A stretch of DNA of 64,000 nucleotides from Chitinispirillales bacterium ANBcel5 (lineage in GTDB: Bacteria; Fibrobacterota; Chitinivibrionia; Chitinivibrionales; Chitinispirillaceae). The notes under the pieces are model-generated. The model searched no databases and was not told the origin of the DNA. It saw only the letters and a list, made by a program, of their open reading frames with translations. The translations under genes were made by a program, and so were the position numbers. Position 1 is the stretch's first letter. Every line of letters starts with the position of its first letter. Below are positions 54,371-62,650 of the stretch, in pieces. The DNA lies in the NCBI GenBank assembly GCA_029688955.1, contig JARUKZ010000005.1, forward strand, positions 62,001-126,000, given 5' to 3'.

Positions 54371-56194
54371 CTATTTTTTCTTTTGAAGCACTTTTTTACT
54401 TTTATTAACATTTCCAACCGCTACAGCCGGTGAGAGAGTTTTCTTTCTTCCTACCAGGTACTGTTGTAATAATCCAAACCCACTGGACATGGTCCAGTAA
54501 AGTACCAACCCTGCAGGAAAATTATTAAACAAAACGAGCATAAATACAGGCATAAAGTAGATCATTGCTTTTTGATTTGGATCTTTTATGGTCATTTTGT
54601 TTTGAAAATAAGTAAGCACTGCCATTAAAATTGGTAATAACGCTACTGCACCACCATAAAGAGGTACCGAAAATGGCAGAGAAAAAAGTACTTCAGGTTG
54701 AGACAGATCATTTATCCATGGAACTAAAAATGTATCAGCACCTCTAAGTTCAACTGCTTTTCTTAAAACTACAAACAGAGCGATAAATATTGGCATCTGA
54801 AGAAACATGGGTAAACAGCCAGGATTTAGCGGATTTATTCCCTCTGCTTTATATAATGCCATAAGTTCCTGATTCATCTTTTGAGGGTTGTTTTTATATT
54901 TCTGTCTCAGCGCATTTATTTTTGGCTGTACATCCCTCATCCTATTCATAGATTTGGTACTACTGTGTGTAAGGGGATAAGTAATCAATCTTGAAAGCAA
55001 TGTTAACAGAATAATTGCAATCCCAAAATCTTTTACAATTCCCTGTAGAAAAAGTAATACTCTAAGAACAAATTCTGCTACTGGTGGAAACCATACATCT
55101 GCCCAAAGAATATGCCGTGCAAAATTTAGCACTGGAAATAAAACCTTTTCAAAGCTAAGGTCATAACTTCTTAATATTGAATAACTGTTAGGTCCGGCAA
55201 ATATAGAATTGCTTACTCTGTTTCCATCAGCAAAATACTCCATAGTTATAGAGTAGTTAATTTCTTCTATTTTTTGGTCGTTACCAGGAATAATTCTTTC
55301 CTGTTCCACGGCTTCTATTTTAAGATCCATATCCCTTAGTTCATCTGTTATAAGATTAACAAAGAAATATTTAGAAGTCATACCAAGCCATTTATAATTT
55401 CCGGTAGTTTCTTCAACACCTTCTTCATTCATTTGAAGATGTTCTACTCTATTGCCATTATAGTAATGGATTCTTCTTCTTTCTACCGGTGAACCTATAC
55501 CTCCCTGTGGACTCTCAGATTCCCCTACTCCACCGATCCAGCCTATAACAACTTTTTTTCCATCTAAATTTTCACCCTCAACGTCGTATCCTATTTTATA
55601 GGTGTCGTTTTCAAAAGTGAAAATTTTCCTAATCTCCTCACCATCTTCGGAGGTTGTTTTAAGGGTAAGGGTATAAGGTGAATCTTCCACCTTTATATCT
55701 CTTTGTTCCTCATCCACAATTTCAAACATTCTTTCATCAAAACTCTCGGTATTGATAGTTAACTGCGCTCCGCCTTCACTGCCTTCAGGGATTATATCAA
55801 ATTCCTGTCCTTCTTCTAAGCCGTTAACGTTATACCCCTTCATCTGAAGAGAAATTACACGAGCACCTTTAGTACTGATTTGAGCCCTGATTCTATCGGT
55901 TTCAATCCAAATAGTGTCCTTTTCAATTTCTTCCTCAACAGCCGCCGCTCTATCTTCTTCAGAAGCTTCAGTTTCATCCTCCGACGATGCAACCTGTAAT
56001 TCTCCTTGCTGAGGAGTATCTGCTATATCACCGATTTCATCTTCTTCCTGAATTTCCTGTTGAACACTTTCAATTTGTTCAGGATATGGCCTACCCAAAA
56101 TGTTTTCATAATAAAACCTGTTCCAGGCAGGACTGGTGAAAAACATTAGTGTAGCCATTATTAGCACAAATGCAAGCATTGTATTTTTGTTCAC
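54371..56194 (-). CDS. yidC: Membrane protein insertase YidC
   Basis: 607 residues, Gram-negative type. N-terminal membrane helix (about 5-20), an acidic low-complexity linker (about 45-95), the large periplasmic beta domain (about 95-370), then the five-helix core from 375: GIAIILLTLLSRLITYPLTHSSTKSMNRMRDVQPKI, NPLNPGCLPMFLQMPIFIALFVVLR, and FMPVFMLVLFNNFPAGLVLYW. The tail is basic. It inserts membrane proteins alone or with SecYEG. 4-bp overlap with yidD. Confidence 0.97.
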   Translation of the reverse strand: MNKNTMLAFVLIMATLMFFTSPAWNRFYYENILGRPYPEQIESVQQEIQEEDEIGDIADTPQQGELQVASSEDETEASEEDRAAAVEEEIEKDTIWIETDRIRAQISTKGARVISLQMKGYNVNGLEEGQEFDIIPEGSEGGAQLTINTESFDERMFEIVDEEQRDIKVEDSPYTLTLKTTSEDGEEIRKIFTFENDTYKIGYDVEGENLDGKKVVIGWIGGVGESESPQGGIGSPVERRRIHYYNGNRVEHLQMNEEGVEETTGNYKWLGMTSKYFFVNLITDELRDMDLKIEAVEQERIIPGNDQKIEEINYSITMEYFADGNRVSNSIFAGPNSYSILRSYDLSFEKVLFPVLNFARHILWADVWFPPVAEFVLRVLLFLQGIVKDFGIAIILLTLLSRLITYPLTHSSTKSMNRMRDVQPKINALRQKYKNNPQKMNQELMALYKAEGINPLNPGCLPMFLQMPIFIALFVVLRKAVELRGADTFLVPWINDLSQPEVLFSLPFSVPLYGGAVALLPILMAVLTYFQNKMTIKDPNQKAMIYFMPVFMLVLFNNFPAGLVLYWTMSSGFGLLQQYLVGRKKTLSPAVAVGNVNKSKKVLQKKK

Positions 56195-56448
56195 TTTCGT
56201 GCACCTTTCATTTTTGGTTTATGCACTGGATCGTATCCACCCTTAAATAGTGGATTACATTTTATCACTCTATGTATTATTTTAGGTATCGCCCTGTATA
56301 AAGGAAGATTAGCTATAGCTTCCTGAGCATATCGTGAACATGTAGGTTCAAATCTGCATGTTCCTTTTCCCATCAAAAAGACTATTTTAAAGTTTTGAAT
56401 GAGATAGTAAGTCGTATTTGCTAATATTTTTTTACTCTTTGGTGCCAT
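56191..56448 (-). CDS. yidD: Membrane protein insertion efficiency factor YidD
   Basis: 85 residues from ATG 56448 (a TTG at 56460 is alternative). KGTCRFEPTCSRYAQEAI and GGYDPVHKP are the family motif (CRFxPTCSxYA). It overlaps rnpA by 28 bp. Confidence 0.92.
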   Translation of the reverse strand: MAPKSKKILANTTYYLIQNFKIVFLMGKGTCRFEPTCSRYAQEAIANLPLYRAIPKIIHRVIKCNPLFKGGYDPVHKPKMKGARK

Positions 56449-56771
56449 TCTTTGTAACAATCTGTAAGTAATTTGCTATACTTATCCTCAATTCCAGGTC
56501 GGGGTTGAATGAGGATATCAAAAAAGGGAGGTGTATCTATCTTATTTGTACGAAACAATTCTCTAAATATTCTCTTGATTTTGTTTCGTTTAACGGCTAT
56601 TCCGATTCTCCTTGATACCAGTACTGCAAATCGGTCATAACTTAGATTGTTTTCGCTATATATAATGACAAAAGAAGGGCATTTCCATCGCTGACCTTTT
56701 TTGATCAGCATGGATATGTCACTTCTTTTTTTTATTTTTTCTTTTGGGCCGAAAGAGAGCTTTTTCAGAAT
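56421..56771 (-). CDS. rnpA: Ribonuclease P protein component
   Basis: The protein part of RNase P, which processes tRNA 5' ends. SRRIGIAVKRNKIKRIFRELFR is the RNR motif. The first ATG in frame (56711) would remove IKKRSDISMLIKKG, which matches the conserved N-terminal helix LKKNEDFxxVFKxG of other RnpA proteins; the frame is open to 56784 without ATG, GTG or TTG. ATT 56769-56771, 8 bp after AGGAAG, is the best start (CTG 56768 is another), giving 116 residues, the usual length. Confidence 0.85.
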   Translation of the reverse strand: MLKKLSFGPKEKIKKRSDISMLIKKGQRWKCPSFVIIYSENNLSYDRFAVLVSRRIGIAVKRNKIKRIFRELFRTNKIDTPPFFDILIQPRPGIEDKYSKLLTDCYKEWHQRVKKY

Positions 56772-56801
56772 TAAGGCATCTTCCTAAAAGGGTACCCCTT
56801 A

Positions 56802-56948
56802 TTACATTGAATCTGAAACTGAAAGTCTTTTTCTTCCCTTTGCTCTTCTGCTCTTAATAACTTTTCTACCGTTAGCAGTTGCCATCCTTGCTCTGAAACC
56901 GTGCTTGTTTCTTCTTTTTCTGTTCGATGGCTGAAATGTTCTTTTCAT
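56802..56948 (-). CDS. rpmH: 50S ribosomal protein L34
   Basis: 48 residues: [20 protein letters not shown], then [20 protein letters not shown], ending RLSVSDSM. Ribosome site AAGGAG 7 bp upstream. A small gene, divergent from dnaA and followed by rnpA, in the usual order. Confidence 0.98.
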   Translation of the reverse strand: MKRTFQPSNRKRRNKHGFRARMATANGRKVIKSRRAKGRKRLSVSDSM

Positions 56949-57139
56949 GGTACTCTCCTTAAATTAAGAAAACACTAAAAATGATTTATCAGGCCATCGA
57001 CTGTCAAACCTTTTATTTAATATTAGCCATTGTGCTCTGTTTCTTTTTTTCACAGGAACTATATTTAGGTTATTCTTCGGCTTTATTTTCTGATTTTTTC
57101 CACTTTTTTCACTCAAGGCATACCTGAAAAGGATTTTAT

Positions 57140-58501
57140 ATGCATACCCAATTATGGAATTCAATCCTTTCTCAAGTCTCAAGATCGATTGATGCTCATA
57201 GATTCGAAACATGGTTTAGACCACTTTCTCTTCTTGAATCTGATGATCCTGAAGTAATTTCTGTTGCTGCTCCAAATCAGTTTATTGCAGATTTTTTGGA
57301 TCAGCACTATAAACCTATCTTAGTAACTACAGCAAAACAGTTAAACTTCCGATTAAAGGATATTGTTTTCACAGTAGGAGAAGGTTCTAATACCCCTGCC
57401 GATGTAGAGCCTGAAATTAAAGAGGAACCTAAAAAAGTTGCTGAACCTAAAAGCAGCACTAAAACAACTTCATATTCTTATCCTCAATTAAATAAACGCT
57501 ACTCTCTTGAAACGTTTGTAGTAGGACCCAACAACGAATTTGCAAGAAGTGCTGCACTGGCTGTAGCAGAAGCTCCTGGGAAAACAAAATTTAATCCTCT
57601 TTTAATTTATGGTGGGGTTGGACTTGGAAAAACTCATCTTCTGCAGTCTATAGGAAACTACCTTGTGAGTAATTCTCCCAACACTACTGTAACCTATATT
57701 TCCTCTGAAGAGTTCTATTTGAACTTTATAGATGCCATCAAAAACAACAGCACAAAAACATTTACCTCAAAATTTCGTTCCAGTGATGTTCTCCTTATGG
57801 ATGATATTCAGTTTTTTGCCGGTAAGGAGAGCACACAGGAAGAATTCTTTTATATCTTTAATACCCTCTACCAGAATGGTAAACAAATAGTTCTTACCTC
57901 TGATCTTCCTCCAAGTTCTCTGAGAGGACTTCAGGACAGGTTAATATCACGCTTTCAGTGGGGTTTAGCCGTTGATATTCAACCTCCTGATCTGGAAACA
58001 CGAGTAGCTATATTGAAAAAAAGAGCTGAAGAGGATAATTTAGATATAACTCAGGATATTTTGTATTTCATTGCAGAACACGTTTCTTCAAACATACGAG
58101 AGCTTGAAGGGGTAGTTATTCGGCTTCTGGCATTTGCAAGTATAACCAGGAGTGATATCACTCTTGAACTGGTTAAAACTGTTCTTAAGGATTCTCTAAA
58201 AAAAGAGAAAAGAAGAGTAACAATAAATGATATAATAGAAGCAGTTGGAAATTATTATAAAGTTCCTGTTAATAATATAAGAGAAAAAAACAGAAGAAAA
58301 GAGGTGGCTTTTTCACGACAGGTTGCCATGTACATTTCTAAATCGATCACTAATAACTCTTTAAAAACTATCGGACTAAATTTTGGTGGTAGAGACCATA
58401 GTACCGTTATTCATGCTGTAAGTCAGATTGAAAACCTTATTAAAACTGATGAAACAGTCTCAAGGGATGTTTCTTACATAATTAATACGCTCAATGAATA
58501 A
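57140..58501 (+). CDS. dnaA: Chromosomal replication initiator DnaA
   Basis: 453 residues. Domain I LWNSILSQVSRSIDAHRFETWF; variable domain II (about 90-115); AAA+ domain with GGVGLGKTHLLQS (Walker A), LLMDDIQFFAG (Walker B) and SRFQWGLAVDIQPPDLETR; domain IV with the DNA-binding motif FGGRDHSTVIHA. Opens the origin by binding DnaA boxes. A normal-length protein. Confidence 0.98.
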   Translation: MHTQLWNSILSQVSRSIDAHRFETWFRPLSLLESDDPEVISVAAPNQFIADFLDQHYKPILVTTAKQLNFRLKDIVFTVGEGSNTPADVEPEIKEEPKKVAEPKSSTKTTSYSYPQLNKRYSLETFVVGPNNEFARSAALAVAEAPGKTKFNPLLIYGGVGLGKTHLLQSIGNYLVSNSPNTTVTYISSEEFYLNFIDAIKNNSTKTFTSKFRSSDVLLMDDIQFFAGKESTQEEFFYIFNTLYQNGKQIVLTSDLPPSSLRGLQDRLISRFQWGLAVDIQPPDLETRVAILKKRAEEDNLDITQDILYFIAEHVSSNIRELEGVVIRLLAFASITRSDITLELVKTVLKDSLKKEKRRVTINDIIEAVGNYYKVPVNNIREKNRRKEVAFSRQVAMYISKSITNNSLKTIGLNFGGRDHSTVIHAVSQIENLIKTDETVSRDVSYIINTLNE

Positions 58502-58767
58502 ACATCTTATCCTCTTAATAAAATGTGGATAAGTATTGATAAGCAGTTGTTGAACAAGTTATCAAAAGATACAGTTTAGTTTAGTCTTATTTTATTAACA
58601 TATTATTTTATAGATAATTCAATAACTTAGATAGTTATGATCAGTTATCCACAGCTCTATATACTATTACTTATTATTATTTTATTAATTAATAATAGAA
58701 ATATCTTTATGTATGAATTAAATTGTAAAACAGTACTTAATTTAAACACTTCAGGATGGTGAGCAAT
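58502..58767. other. Candidate replication origin (oriC), dnaA-dnaN intergenic
   Basis: Contains a perfect DnaA box on each strand (TGTGGATAA 58524-58532; TTATCCACA 58645-58653) with weaker TTGATAAGC/GTTATCAAA sites between, and a very AT-rich stretch (58660-58715, TTATTATTATTTTATTAATT) suitable for unwinding. Its place next to dnaA is typical. Confidence 0.75.
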
Positions 58768-59916
58768 ATGTCTGTACTTATTCAGAAAAAAGATCTTCTG
58801 GATCTTATGCAAAAAGCTTTTCCTTTAATTCCAACTAAAAGCTCTCTGCAAATTCTTTCAAATTTTAAAATTAGCTATATTGATTCAAAACTTGAAATAT
58901 CAGCTACAGATCTTGATCATTCAATGAAAGTATTTGCTCCCGCAGAAGGAGAAGCTCCTTTTGATATAACCGTTAATGCACGAAAAATATTTGAAATTGT
59001 TCGGGAGCTTCCTGATGGAATAGTAAGTATGGAAATAGATGAAACTGTACTTATACTTGAAAGTGAAAGAGGATTTTCCTGTAAAATAGCAGGTGCAGAT
59101 TCTCAGGACTTCCCAGGATTTCCGGAAAATGATTCAGATAACAGTTTTCACATTAAAAGCTCATCGATTTGTGAAATAATTTCCAAAAGTTCTTTTGCTG
59201 TAGCTAAAGATGAATCGAGAGCAGCACTGTGTGGTATATTGTGGGAAATCTTCTCAGACAAAACTGGTATGGTTTCAACTGATGGTCATCGTCTTGGAAG
59301 TTCTTTTCTAAACGTTAATTTGCCGGTTGAAGATGGAATTAGTGGAATACTATCACCAAGAAGCGTAAGCAGCCTGTCTCGAATCTTAAATGCTAAATCT
59401 GAAGATATGATTGATGTTATTCTGGGTGATAAGTATGTGACATTTCAATCTCCTGATTTTATAATGTGTTCTAAATTAATTGAAGGTACATATCCTGACT
59501 ACACCAAGGTTATACCAAAAAACAATCCTAAAGAAGCCGTAGTGGACAGAGTGATGCTGCTTAATGCAGTAAAAAGGGTTTCGGTACTTTCAAATCAAAA
59601 AACTCACCTCGTAAAATTTACCTTCAAAAACGGTATGGTGGAAATAGTGGTTCTCAACCGCGAAATTGGTGGAGAAGCTCGTGATTCAATTCCAATCGAA
59701 TATGAAGGGGATGATCATGTGGTAGGATTCAACGGCCAATATTTCACCGAAATTCTCGATATAATAGAAACACCAAAAATCAGAATAGAGATGAATACAC
59801 AAATTAGTGCCTGTCTTCTCTTTCCTGTTTATGAAAAAGAGGAAGAACAGAAAAAAAGTGATGATCTTTTTCTTATCATGCCATTGAGAATTATGGAAGA
59901 AGTGCTTGCTACCTAA
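58768..59916 (+). CDS. dnaN: DNA polymerase III beta sliding clamp
   Basis: 382 residues from ATG 58768, with GGTGAG just upstream; ATG 58756 is an alternative. Three clamp domains: LIPTKSSLQILSNFKI, the central SFAVAKDESRAALCGI with MVSTDGHRLGSS, and VSVLSNQKTHLVKFTF with the C-terminal loop LFLIMPLRI (MP-[ML]-R). The clamp tethers polymerase to DNA. Terminator at 59945-59981. Confidence 0.97.
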   Translation: MSVLIQKKDLLDLMQKAFPLIPTKSSLQILSNFKISYIDSKLEISATDLDHSMKVFAPAEGEAPFDITVNARKIFEIVRELPDGIVSMEIDETVLILESERGFSCKIAGADSQDFPGFPENDSDNSFHIKSSSICEIISKSSFAVAKDESRAALCGILWEIFSDKTGMVSTDGHRLGSSFLNVNLPVEDGISGILSPRSVSSLSRILNAKSEDMIDVILGDKYVTFQSPDFIMCSKLIEGTYPDYTKVIPKNNPKEAVVDRVMLLNAVKRVSVLSNQKTHLVKFTFKNGMVEIVVLNREIGGEARDSIPIEYEGDDHVVGFNGQYFTEILDIIETPKIRIEMNTQISACLLFPVYEKEEEQKKSDDLFLIMPLRIMEEVLAT

Positions 59917-59944
59917 AAAAGTATAAAAAGTAATGGTACGCGGG

Positions 59945-59981
59945 GCCGGTTGAGACACTACGTTCTTGATCGGCTTTTTTT
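59945..59981 (+). terminator. Rho-independent terminator of dnaN
   Basis: 10-bp stem GCCGGTTGAG with CTTGATCGGC (including G-U pairs), 10-nt loop, then seven T. Confidence 0.75.
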
Positions 59982-60035
59982 ATACCTAAAAAAATAAAAA
60001 GATGTTAACATCTATATTGATAAGTTATGTTGAAA

Positions 60036-60163
60036 TGTGGATAACTTATTAATCTGCTCACTTATAAACATTATACCTGTTGAAATGTGGATAAGTTGTG
60101 AAAAATGTAGGTGTAAAAAGTGTATATCTTTTGATTTTCCTTGTAATTAACATGTTATCCACA
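60036..60163. other. Second DnaA-box cluster downstream of dnaN
   Basis: Three perfect 9-mers: TGTGGATAA at 60036-60044 and 60086-60094, and TTATCCACA at 60155-60163; a fourth is at 60655-60663. The first two sit in a 17-bp direct repeat TGTTGAAATGTGGATAA 50 bp apart. The cluster covers the gap before, and the start of, the next gene. Confidence 0.85.
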
Positions 60164-61216
60164 TGTTATGCAACTTCTGTTAAAAACTTCACCTATTATC
60201 CCAGTTCACCTACTGTTTTTTATGATCCCTCAAAGATATCTCTCCAAAAAGGAATACCAACAATCCTTGAAATTGAATATATCTCTGAAAATGAGTGGAA
60301 TTTAAGAGGTGCATTATCTAAATCCTTTGAAAATAAAGGCTACTCAGTAGGGTATGAATATTTAAAAGATGTTGGTACACACAGAATTATATCAGGATTC
60401 AATCACAAAGAAAACAACTTTTTAATAGGTTCTGCTTTTAGTATTTATTATGACTTAAATGGTAATACTTCCCTTGCTTTAGATTTAGCGCTGGCAACTA
60501 TTTTAAATGAATATTCTATTTCTCTTATTTATAAAAATGTTTATGTGTATGAGCCATTTTTAGAAACCAATCCCTCACTTTTTCTTCGTTTCACTGGTCC
60601 AATCAACTTTTTAAACCAAAGTCTGTTTATTGAAAGTGGCCCGTTTCTTAAAAATGTGGATAACTTCTCAAACCCAGGGCTGTATTTGTGCTTGTCTTAC
60701 TTATCCATGAATTTTCCACTATCAGTTTCTTCGGGTTTTTATCTAGTAAGAAACAGCAGATCAGAATATTCCACAGAATTTAGTATCACAGCATCTTTTT
60801 ATTTAGATTACAGAAATTTGGTGACTGGTATACGGACAGGGTATGTGGTTTCAGAAAAAGACAGATATGTAGGATCATTTTATGTTAATCCTACTAAAAA
60901 TAAGGATAGAAAAGCACCTTTAATCGATATAGAAGTAAGAAGAGATTCTGTAGCCGGTTTCTATTTTGGTTTGTCTGCAAGTGATAAGGGAGGCAGTGGT
61001 GTTAAAAATTGGGTATTAGCTATCTCTGAAAGACCCTCTGTTAGGGCTCAGGCAGTTAGAATGTTTTCTGGTGGCTCAATTCCTCCTTCAGTAGTTTATT
61101 GGGATGGGAAAGACTCGACAGGGACATTTAGAGCAAATGAGACTCTGTATGCCAGATTTGTAGTAACAGATAATTCTAATAACATAGCAGCTACAGAGTG
61201 GTTGAAGGTTAGGTGA
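60098..61216 (+). CDS. Secreted protein, probable outer-membrane barrel with C-terminal FlgD-like domain
   Basis: 372 residues from GTG 60098. Signal peptide VKSVYLLIFLVINMLSTCYA. The mid part has repeated aromatic strands (SVGYEYLKD, FLIGSAFSIYYDL) of barrel type. The end, VVYWDGKDSTGTFRANETLYARFVVTDN, resembles the FlgD-type immunoglobulin fold often found at the C-terminus of secreted proteins in FCB-group bacteria. A DnaA box lies 4 bp before the start codon and another inside the signal-peptide codons, so DnaA might regulate it. Function unknown. Confidence 0.65.
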   Translation: MKNVGVKSVYLLIFLVINMLSTCYATSVKNFTYYPSSPTVFYDPSKISLQKGIPTILEIEYISENEWNLRGALSKSFENKGYSVGYEYLKDVGTHRIISGFNHKENNFLIGSAFSIYYDLNGNTSLALDLALATILNEYSISLIYKNVYVYEPFLETNPSLFLRFTGPINFLNQSLFIESGPFLKNVDNFSNPGLYLCLSYLSMNFPLSVSSGFYLVRNSRSEYSTEFSITASFYLDYRNLVTGIRTGYVVSEKDRYVGSFYVNPTKNKDRKAPLIDIEVRRDSVAGFYFGLSASDKGGSGVKNWVLAISERPSVRAQAVRMFSGGSIPPSVVYWDGKDSTGTFRANETLYARFVVTDNSNNIAATEWLKVR

Positions 61217-61421
61217 CATTGTTATTTCTACTGAAACTCTCCTCTATCACCACTTTCTTTAATCGAATAAAAAATGGTGCAGGTACGATATGACTATAGC
61301 AGGTCTGTGGAAGTATGGATAGATGTAATACTATTTTGTGAAAAAAGAAAAAAGAAGCTTGTAGCTACTAAAAACTAATGATATATAGAAATAATTAGAA
61401 TGAGCGTACTAAACAATACTC

Positions 61422-62297
61422 TTACTTAAGAATAACTTTTGAAGCAACAGGGTAATGATCCGAGGGATATTTTCCCTTATAACTGATCCTGTTAATAACA
61501 GACTCTATAATAGTGCTGTTTTTTGATGTGAAAATATAATCAAGTTTAGGGCCAAATTTGTTTCCCCAGAACATATGAAAAGTAGTACCTGAGGCTTTTT
61601 TATGAACAGATCTAAATGAATCATTTAGAGGGTAAGGATTAATCATATTTCTTTCTTTGTTTCCAAACCTTACATTTTCACCCTTCATATATCTGATTAT
61701 GGGGTTATTCTCTCCCACATTAAAATCACCCATTACGATTACAGGGATTTTATTTTTTGAATGAATTTCTATATGTTTGCTTAGTAGCTCCATGCTTTTC
61801 CACCTGGACTGAGAAGAACGGTGGTCTAAATGAACATTATAGACGAGAAAGTTTTTTTTTGTCTCTTTTTCGATAAATTGTACCCACGAACAGATTCTTG
61901 GCATCTTGGCTCCCCAATCTTTTGACCCGGGAACACTTGGAGTAGTTGAGAACCAAAAAGTACCGGATTTTGCTATTTTGAATCGATCTGTTCTGTAGAG
62001 GATCGAAGAGTGTTCGCCTGAGTCTTTCCCATCATCTCTCCCCAAGCCTGAAGAACCATATTTATGCATCTCTTTTCTGATTTCTTCAAGCTGAAAATTC
62101 AGAGCTTCCTGAAGTCCAATTATATCCCAATGATTGTCTTTAAGAATGTTCATCACAAGCTCTCTTCTATGAGACCAGCTATTTTTTCCATCCTTAGCTG
62201 TTCCATATCTGATATTGAAGCTCATTACATTAAGATCAATTCCTTGAATAGCAGGTTTGGGATTGTTGTTAAATTTAGAATATATGGTATTAATCAT
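61422..62297 (-). CDS. Endonuclease/exonuclease/phosphatase (EEP) family hydrolase
   Basis: 291 residues. Motifs: VMSFNIRYG (N, near 25-33), IIGLQEAL (metal E), VYNVHLDHRS, VIVMGDFNVGENNP, LDYIFTS and YPSDHYPVAS (SDH). All catalytic residues of the DNase I-like fold are present. Could cut nucleic acid or phospho-esters; no signal peptide is evident. The gene stands alone. Confidence 0.9.
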   Translation of the reverse strand: MINTIYSKFNNNPKPAIQGIDLNVMSFNIRYGTAKDGKNSWSHRRELVMNILKDNHWDIIGLQEALNFQLEEIRKEMHKYGSSGLGRDDGKDSGEHSSILYRTDRFKIAKSGTFWFSTTPSVPGSKDWGAKMPRICSWVQFIEKETKKNFLVYNVHLDHRSSQSRWKSMELLSKHIEIHSKNKIPVIVMGDFNVGENNPIIRYMKGENVRFGNKERNMINPYPLNDSFRSVHKKASGTTFHMFWGNKFGPKLDYIFTSKNSTIIESVINRISYKGKYPSDHYPVASKVILK

Positions 62298-62650
62298 AGG
62301 TTTTTATTATCTGTGCGGTAGAGATTACGGTGACTATGGTTACATTTCATGGACCGGATAATTAGTTTTAAGGCTTGAAAAATTGCAGGTAAAAATGTAA
62401 AATTGAGTTTTTTTATTACGAGGATTAAAGGATAACTTTGGCCTGAAAGTTTCAGGTACATTTTAAGTTATCGAATTTATAAAAAAAGGATGTTTAAGAG
62501 AAATTATTTTTTGAACAGGGTGTTAGGTTCGATTTTCCTAAAGGAATGCATTATATTTAATTAAGCTTATTTTTTCCCTTTTACTCATTTTCAGGTACAT
62601 TTATCAGCGATTTAGTTACACTGTTTAACTAAAACTTTTGAGGGGATTGC
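62298..62650. other. Intergenic stretch with short direct repeat
   Basis: About 350 bp between divergent genes. TTTCAGGTACATTT occurs twice (near 62449 and 62589), 140 bp apart. No small gene or RNA was seen. Confidence 0.4.

Noticed and set aside
56964..57212. Minus-strand frame across the rpmH-dnaA gap
   Set aside because: It overlaps the dnaA start, has no ribosome site or family pattern, and the gap is the usual divergent promoter region.
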